Positions 5,427 to 10,002 of a stretch of 10,002 nt of DNA are shown in pieces. The translations under genes and the position numbers were made by a program. This stretch comes from an uncultured Clostridia bacterium (GTDB taxonomy: Bacteria; Bacillota; Clostridia; Oscillospirales; Acutalibacteraceae), in the NCBI GenBank assembly GCA_946626015.1, contig CAMOTT010000063.1, positions 1-10,002 of the forward strand, written 5' to 3'. The first letter of the stretch is position 1, and every line of letters starts with the position of its first letter. Under the pieces are notes generated by a model. It made no database searches. It was not told the origin of the DNA and saw only the letters and a list, made by a program, of their open reading frames with translations.

Positions 5427-7642
5427 ATGTAAGAAACAACGTATACCGCGTAGGCCGTTTTCCTCAGCTCACCAGAAAAGTTTATACCTCGGCGGACGGG
5501 CTCAAATCTGACCTTGCCACATCCCTTTGTTTTGACAAGAACAATACCCTTTATGTAGGCACGGACAAGGGGCTTTCAAGGTTTGAAAACGACAAATTCG
5601 TTCCTGTCGATATCGGTATAAAGAACCCTTCGATCTCAATGGTCGCCCCCGGTGAGGGCAGCGCGATCTTCATCGGCGCAGGCAATATCCTGCTTGAATA
5701 CAACGGCAAAAAGGTTACCTCAAAAAAAGAGTTTTCCTCAAAGCTTGTGTCTGTCAAGATCGATGAGGACAACGTGACCTGGATCCTTACGGAGTCAGTC
5801 CTTTACCGTCTGCCTCAGGGCGCAAAGGATTTTGACCTGACCATAGGCATACCCGGCAAGGGCAGCTGCCTTGCGGTGTTCCGTAACAATAAGGTGTTTG
5901 TGGGAACAGACGGCAGCGGACTTCACGCCCTGGCAGGCAAACGCTGGCACTGGTCAGAGCTCATGCACGACATGACCGGGCTGCTCAGCGACACGGTGAC
6001 CTGCATTGAGATCGACCCCACCGGCAGCATCTGGATAGGCACAGACAAGGGCATTTGTGTTTATGACGACAACAACTACTGGCTTGATTCTTCAAAGATA
6101 AAAGGCCTGCCCTCCTGCCACATCACCGATATGGCTGTTGCCGAAAACGGCGACAGATATTTCACCACCACAACCGGCCTGATCCATCAGCACAACGGCC
6201 AGCTCACATATTACGGCTACAAGCGCTGGCTCCCCGATATGTACGCCACAGCGGTGGCTCTTTCGGCAAACGGCGATTTCTGCGTCGCTACAAAGGCCGG
6301 GCTGAGCCTTTTCCACACTGAGATGATGTCCCTTGAGGAGAAGGCCGTGGCGCTCCGTAAAATAACCGAAAAATACAACGTGCGCAAGGATGGCTATATC
6401 CTCGGCCGTCAGCTCGACCATGAGGGCGTAGTCTCTTTGGACGAGGGCTTTGTTGAGTGCTCGGACAATGACGGACACTGGACAGGCGGCTATGTGGGCG
6501 CGCTGTGCTATGAATACGCCTGCACAAAGAACGAAGAAGTCCGCGCCGCGGCAAAGCGTTCCCTGCTGGCGCTGATAAAGCTTGTAGACTACACGGGCAT
6601 AGAGGGCTTCCCCGCCCGTTCCATAAAGTACCCTGACGAGAGGGATTACGGCGGCGGCAACAGAACAGAATGGCATCCCGCAAAGGACAGCGAGGGCAAC
6701 GATTACGAATGGCTGGGCGAGACCTCCTCGGACGAGATCGTGGGTCATTTCTACGCCTACGCCAACTTTTATGATCTGGTGGCAAACGATGAGGAGAAAG
6801 AGCTCATCAGGGATGTTGTCACAAGAATACTTAATCACATCATCGACAATGATTTCAGGCTTGTGGACACCGACGGCATCCCCACCACCTGGGCAAACTG
6901 GGATCCGGACAGCCTGAACTGCGACAACAAGTGGATCTACGAAAAAGGCACCAACTCCCTGCAGATACTCACCTTCCTCAAGGTCGGCTATCACGTTACA
7001 GGGGACGAAAAATACGAAAAGCTCTTTGATTATCTGGCCGGAGACAAGCACTTTGCCATGAACCTTATGCAGTACAAGATCCCCGACGGTCACCTGCTCC
7101 ACATTGACGACAATCACGATTTCCTGATGATCTCACTGCTCATGAGATACACTGAATCCCCCCGTCTCCGTTCCATCTTCTCAATAGGCCTTACCAATCA
7201 CTGGTTCGATGAGCGTGTTGAGCGCAATGCGTTTTACAACTTTGTCTACGGCGCCCTGACCGGCGAACGCTTCGACGTGGAGAACGCCGTGGAAGAGCTT
7301 GTGGATCATCCCATGGATCTGATACAGTGGACCCTTTACAACAGCTATCAGCCGGAGCTTAAATGGAACATCGCGCCCATTGAGCTGGGCATGATACCGC
7401 AGCTTGAGGAGCCTCTCAAGGCTCACGAAAGGCGCCTGACCCACAACGACACCAACCGTTTTATCGCGGACAGCGGCATAAAGGGTCACGCGGAGGAGCT
7501 GTTTAAAGGCTCGGACGATCCCACAGCCTTTACAATGTTCCCCGGCACCGGCGACGATAAGGGAATGGAGCTCTTCCCCTGCACTGATTTTATCCACCCC
7601 TACTGGTTCGCAAGGTATCACGGACTTATTGAAGAAGCCTAA
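5423..7642 (+). CDS. Beta-propeller (Reg_prop-like) plus helical toroid-like protein, unknown function
   Basis: 739 residues. Residues about 20-300 are propeller blades with the two-component-regulator-propeller signature: TLYVGTDKGLSRF (42-54), KVFVGTDGSGLHAL (157-170), SIWIGTDKGICVY (202-214), and DFCVATKAGLSLF (285-297). Residues about 310-739 are mainly helical with conserved-looking aromatic and acidic motifs: ECSDNDGHWTGGY (345-357), GFPARS (395-400), DEIVGHFYAY (437-446), and PTTWANWDP (487-495). This pattern resembles alpha/alpha-toroid (six-hairpin glycosidase-like) enzymes, but I cannot name a family or its catalytic residues. No signal peptide or membrane segment is visible, which is unusual for Reg_prop propellers; they mostly sit in the periplasmic sensor part of hybrid histidine kinases. 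The start overlaps the phosphoesterase stop by 4 bp, with AGGA 5412-5415 as a modest ribosome site. A partner enzyme acting on a phosphorylated carbohydrate is a reasonable guess, not shown. Confidence 0.85.
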   Translation: MNVRNNVYRVGRFPQLTRKVYTSADGLKSDLATSLCFDKNNTLYVGTDKGLSRFENDKFVPVDIGIKNPSISMVAPGEGSAIFIGAGNILLEYNGKKVTSKKEFSSKLVSVKIDEDNVTWILTESVLYRLPQGAKDFDLTIGIPGKGSCLAVFRNNKVFVGTDGSGLHALAGKRWHWSELMHDMTGLLSDTVTCIEIDPTGSIWIGTDKGICVYDDNNYWLDSSKIKGLPSCHITDMAVAENGDRYFTTTTGLIHQHNGQLTYYGYKRWLPDMYATAVALSANGDFCVATKAGLSLFHTEMMSLEEKAVALRKITEKYNVRKDGYILGRQLDHEGVVSLDEGFVECSDNDGHWTGGYVGALCYEYACTKNEEVRAAAKRSLLALIKLVDYTGIEGFPARSIKYPDERDYGGGNRTEWHPAKDSEGNDYEWLGETSSDEIVGHFYAYANFYDLVANDEEKELIRDVVTRILNHIIDNDFRLVDTDGIPTTWANWDPDSLNCDNKWIYEKGTNSLQILTFLKVGYHVTGDEKYEKLFDYLAGDKHFAMNLMQYKIPDGHLLHIDDNHDFLMISLLMRYTESPRLRSIFSIGLTNHWFDERVERNAFYNFVYGALTGERFDVENAVEELVDHPMDLIQWTLYNSYQPELKWNIAPIELGMIPQLEEPLKAHERRLTHNDTNRFIADSGIKGHAEELFKGSDDPTAFTMFPGTGDDKGMELFPCTDFIHPYWFARYHGLIEEA

Positions 7643-7652
7643 GCAAAAAGCG

Positions 7653-7712
7653 ACACAAAAATATAGCAGGCTGTACTTGACGTGCAGTCTGCTGTTGATT
7701 TTGTGTTATCTT
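7653..7712. terminator. Two-tier hairpin terminator between convergent operons
   Basis: Outer arms ACACAAAA (7653-7660) and TTTTGTGT (7699-7706) pair perfectly. Inside them AGCAG-g-CTG-t-AC (7665-7675) pairs with GT-g-CAG-t-CTGCT (7683-7693) through two G-U wobbles on the plus-strand RNA, closing on the loop ttgac. The tiers are separated by a small internal loop. On the plus strand it is followed by tatctttt. On the minus strand the outer arm plus the complement of aagcaaaaag supplies a T-rich tail. It starts 10 bp after the TAA of the propeller gene and ends just before the stop of the convergent oxidoreductase, so it can serve both operons. Confidence 0.75.
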
Positions 7713-9005
7713 TTAAACTTTGTTATATTCCGTCATCCAACGAAATATTTTCTCCTCATTATATTCCTCCGGCAAAAGAGCTTTTATTTTTTTGACCGAG
7801 CTCATTTTGGTAAGCATCTTCAAAAGCGGAGGTATAAGCCCCGGCTTTTTGAGCAGGGGTTTTGCTTTTTTCATTATATCCGCAAAGGAATAGCCCCCTG
7901 CCTTCCCCGAAAGCTCCTTTACACCAATGACCCCTGACTGCATAAAATAGTCAAGATCCTGCGCAGTCAGCGTTTTGAGCATATTTTTGATTATCTCCGG
8001 GTTCATCTGACTGTTGCCCAATTTTTTGAAATACTCGTATTCGTATTTCCACAGGGCTTTCGTATCAAGAGCGGCGTCGCCCGCGGCTATAACTGCGTCC
8101 CCGAGTATTTTGCCGGCCTTGATGGAAAGGCAGATACCGGAACCACTCAGGGGCTCCACCATTGCAGCCGAATCTCCCACAGCGGCATACCCGTTACAGA
8201 CAAATCTGGGCAGAGCCTTGCGCACCGGTATTTTTGAAACACAGCCGCCCCTGAGTACCTCATCGCTCATGTAGGGGTAGTCTTTGCGGTAATCAGCAAG
8301 AGCCTCGTCGATATCCTGCTGAGTAAGCACACCGAAGTTGCCTATGAGAATATCCACATAGCCCTCCTCGGTTATCGCCCAATCCATCCCCTTACGCCAG
8401 CAATGGCACAGACCGAGAACGTAAGGCGGATCGGTAAATTTTTCCTCGGTTTTGGCGAAAAACGCCCGGTAGACGTTGAAAAGATCATCCTCTGTAAAGT
8501 CGTTTTGTATCTTACAGCCCTTCGGCAGGCTCCTCCTCACCGGGGAATCCATACCGGCGGCGTCGATTACCAGATCGGCTATGACCGTCTCCCTGTTTTT
8601 GAGCCTTACGCCCTTGACGGAGTTGCCCTGGGTAAAAGCCCCGGCTATCTCCGTTTCAAAGATGATCTCCGCTCCCGCTTCTTCGGCGGCGGTTATTAGA
8701 TAATTTATGAAATATTTTCTGTCTATATTGCGCACCTTGTTGTCTGTACGCGGGGGCGCCGCAAACCTTACGGCCTTGGAGGGGCTTATGTAGCAAACGG
8801 GCTGGAATTTTGTAAAGGCGGAATCCTCCGGGGTGTCTATATCGGTCATATCAAAGGCGGGCAGATAGACGGAGTCGCACCAGTCGTGCCCCAGCTCCTG
8901 CCTTTTCTGCTTCTCGATAACGGTCACGCTGTACCCTGCCTTGGAGAGGGTTATAGCGGCGGAAAGTCCGCCGTGACCGGCGCCGGCAACAATTATTTTC
9001 TTCAT
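7713..9005 (-). CDS. FAD-dependent oxidoreductase, geranylgeranyl-reductase-like
   Basis: 430 residues, start supported by AAGGAG (9012-9017) 6 nt upstream. The N-terminus is a Rossmann FAD-binding motif, GAGHGG (8-13), with E31 ending the second strand as the ribose-binding acid. The DxxGxxS motif follows at 148-154 (DAAGMDS), and the second FAD contact is GDSA (277-280) with EPLSGSG (284-290). This set marks the p-hydroxybenzoate-hydroxylase / geranylgeranyl-reductase superfamily of flavoproteins. Members reduce isoprenoid double bonds or hydroxylate aromatics. The central region has CHCWRKGMDW (200-209) where archaeal reductases carry their substrate motif, so the substrate remains open. 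The C-terminal 120 residues are Lys/Leu-rich helices. The upstream alpha/beta hydrolase ends 42 bp before this start on the same strand, with no promoter or terminator between, so the two form an operon. Confidence 0.85.
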   Translation of the reverse strand: MKKIIVAGAGHGGLSAAITLSKAGYSVTVIEKQKRQELGHDWCDSVYLPAFDMTDIDTPEDSAFTKFQPVCYISPSKAVRFAAPPRTDNKVRNIDRKYFINYLITAAEEAGAEIIFETEIAGAFTQGNSVKGVRLKNRETVIADLVIDAAGMDSPVRRSLPKGCKIQNDFTEDDLFNVYRAFFAKTEEKFTDPPYVLGLCHCWRKGMDWAITEEGYVDILIGNFGVLTQQDIDEALADYRKDYPYMSDEVLRGGCVSKIPVRKALPRFVCNGYAAVGDSAAMVEPLSGSGICLSIKAGKILGDAVIAAGDAALDTKALWKYEYEYFKKLGNSQMNPEIIKNMLKTLTAQDLDYFMQSGVIGVKELSGKAGGYSFADIMKKAKPLLKKPGLIPPLLKMLTKMSSVKKIKALLPEEYNEEKIFRWMTEYNKV

Positions 9006-9047
9006 AGGCCGCTCCTTAAATTCCTTAATAATGAAATTTACAAAGCC

Positions 9048-10001
9048 TTATTTTTTTGATATATACTTTTCGGTGAACTCCGTCACCTTTTCAAAATACT
9101 CTTTGTAGTAATCCTTGCTGGAATCGCCGTGAGCCGCGCCCTCATAGGGAACAAGCTCCTTCTCCGCGGCGCAGTTGTTGTAGTTGTCGTAAACCACTTC
9201 AAAGGGGATAAAATCATCCGCTGTGCCATGGACGAACAAAGTGGGAGTCTTGGACTTTTTGACCGCGTCGGCAGGGTTGATATCCTTTAGGGTAAAGCCG
9301 CAATTCAGCTTCAAATAGAATGAGATCAGGAACACCGCCGGGGCTGAAAGGAAGCCCACCATTTGCTTTGCCTTATGGCGGAACTCCTTATAGGCGTAAG
9401 CAAAGCCGCAGTCGGACACGGCGCACTTGACGTTTGCGGGGAGATCCTCTTCGCCTGTTGCAAGCATGACCGTTACCGCACCCATGGAAACGCCGTGGAT
9501 GACTATCTCCGCGTCAGGCTGCCGCTCAACGATGTATTTTGTAAAGGCTACAAGGTCGTCCTTATCTTTGTAACCCATGGTAATCTTTGAATGCTCGTTT
9601 TCTCCGTGACCCCTCATTGACGGGACTATCACGTTAAAGCCCATATCCCGGTAATAAAGGGCGATGTGACCCATGCCGCCGGGGGATGAGGAATAGCCGT
9701 GGCAGACCACCGCCCATTTGCGGTTGTCGGGCTTGAGCTCATATATGTAGCCGTGGCAGTTCTCTCCGTCCTTGTTCTTTACTATCACGCTGCCCCTGAT
9801 ACTGTCGGAATGGGATTCAAGATCCGTCTCTATAAGCTTCTCGCAGGCATAGTCCGGGTATCTGCGGTATTTTGCCCATCTGTCCGGGTTGCGGCCCCTT
9901 CTTCTGCTCTTGCTTGAGGCGACCCTCTTGACAAACTCAAGGCCGTTCCTTGTAAGGGCGCCCCAGTAGATCACGGCGCCGATTATAAGCAGCAGGCACA
10001 A
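9048..10001 (-). CDS. Membrane-anchored alpha/beta hydrolase (N-terminus beyond window)
   Basis: 317 residues are visible, read through to the window edge. The first in-frame codon seen is TTG, probably an internal Leu, so the true start lies outside. The visible N-terminus is hydrophobic (CLLLIIGAVIYWGAL) and is followed by a basic stretch (KSRRRGR), which indicates an N-terminal membrane anchor. The alpha/beta hydrolase fold is clear. The oxyanion region is CHGYSSSPGG (100-109) and the strand motif is VPSMRGHG (116-123). The nucleophile elbow is GVSMG with S162, the acid is in HGTADDF (D252 or D253), and H281 is in AAHGDSS. This matches the esterase / serine-aminopeptidase-S33-like group, which usually cleaves esters or amides. 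It is the first visible gene of an operon with the flavin oxidoreductase. The substrate is not recognisable. Confidence 0.85.
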   Translation of the reverse strand: MCLLLIIGAVIYWGALTRNGLEFVKRVASSKSRRRGRNPDRWAKYRRYPDYACEKLIETDLESHSDSIRGSVIVKNKDGENCHGYIYELKPDNRKWAVVCHGYSSSPGGMGHIALYYRDMGFNVIVPSMRGHGENEHSKITMGYKDKDDLVAFTKYIVERQPDAEIVIHGVSMGAVTVMLATGEEDLPANVKCAVSDCGFAYAYKEFRHKAKQMVGFLSAPAVFLISFYLKLNCGFTLKDINPADAVKKSKTPTLFVHGTADDFIPFEVVYDNYNNCAAEKELVPYEGAAHGDSSKDYYKEYFEKVTEFTEKYISKK

Positions 10002-10002
10002 A

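Noticed and set aside
6092..7117. 341-codon minus-strand open frame opposite the propeller-toroid gene
   Set aside because: It results from codon bias of the coding strand. It has no start signal and an odd Val/Cys-rich composition, while the sense strand has clear propeller motifs.
9999..10001. TTG as start codon of the alpha/beta hydrolase
   Set aside because: It is at the window edge, with no upstream sequence to show a ribosome binding site, and the visible protein begins inside a hydrophobic anchor. A start outside the window is more likely.

Overview
The window looks like chromosome of an anaerobic gut or rumen Clostridia member (Bacillota), most likely Oscillospirales / Ruminococcus-like. 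This is an inference from three things: near-perfect AGGAGG ribosome binding sites with sigma-A-type promoters, a secreted protein ending in InlB-type repeats and a dockerin-like domain, and a lipoprotein with a Thr/Glu/Ala-rich stalk. GC is roughly 50-55% in genes, with AT-rich intergenic gaps. No rRNA, tRNA, CRISPR array, transposase, integrase or phage gene was found. There is no gene-free stretch longer than about 216 bp.

Layout. (1) Positions 1-582, minus: the N-terminal part of a small lipoprotein with a 13-residue repeat stalk and its own promoter. (2) Positions 717-4040, minus: a 1107-residue secreted modular metallophosphoesterase. (3) Positions 4041-4256: a divergent promoter region with a TTGACA-N17-TATAAT promoter facing left, a TTCACA-N17-TATACT promoter facing right, and a 7-bp inverted repeat over the right-hand -10 box. 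(4) Positions 4257-7642, plus: a two-gene operon with overlapping ATGA. It encodes a 389-residue metallophosphoesterase paralogous to the catalytic half of the secreted enzyme, then a 739-residue protein with an N-terminal beta-propeller and a C-terminal helical toroid-like domain. (5) Positions 7653-7706: a two-tier hairpin between convergent operons. (6) Positions 7713-10001, minus: an FAD-dependent oxidoreductase of the geranylgeranyl-reductase-like group, preceded in the same operon by a membrane-anchored alpha/beta hydrolase cut by the window edge.

Most interesting unit. Two metallophosphoesterase paralogues lie head to head. One is exported and carries wall- or surface-type modules. The other has no signal peptide and is translationally coupled to a propeller-toroid protein that also lacks a signal peptide. 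Both phosphoesterases share a Cys-x-Thr-Cys-Asn motif and a D-x-Q variant of the first metal motif. A plausible reading is a two-compartment pathway for a phosphorylated, perhaps glycan-linked, substrate, with the exported enzyme acting outside and the coupled pair acting inside. The substrate cannot be read from the sequence.
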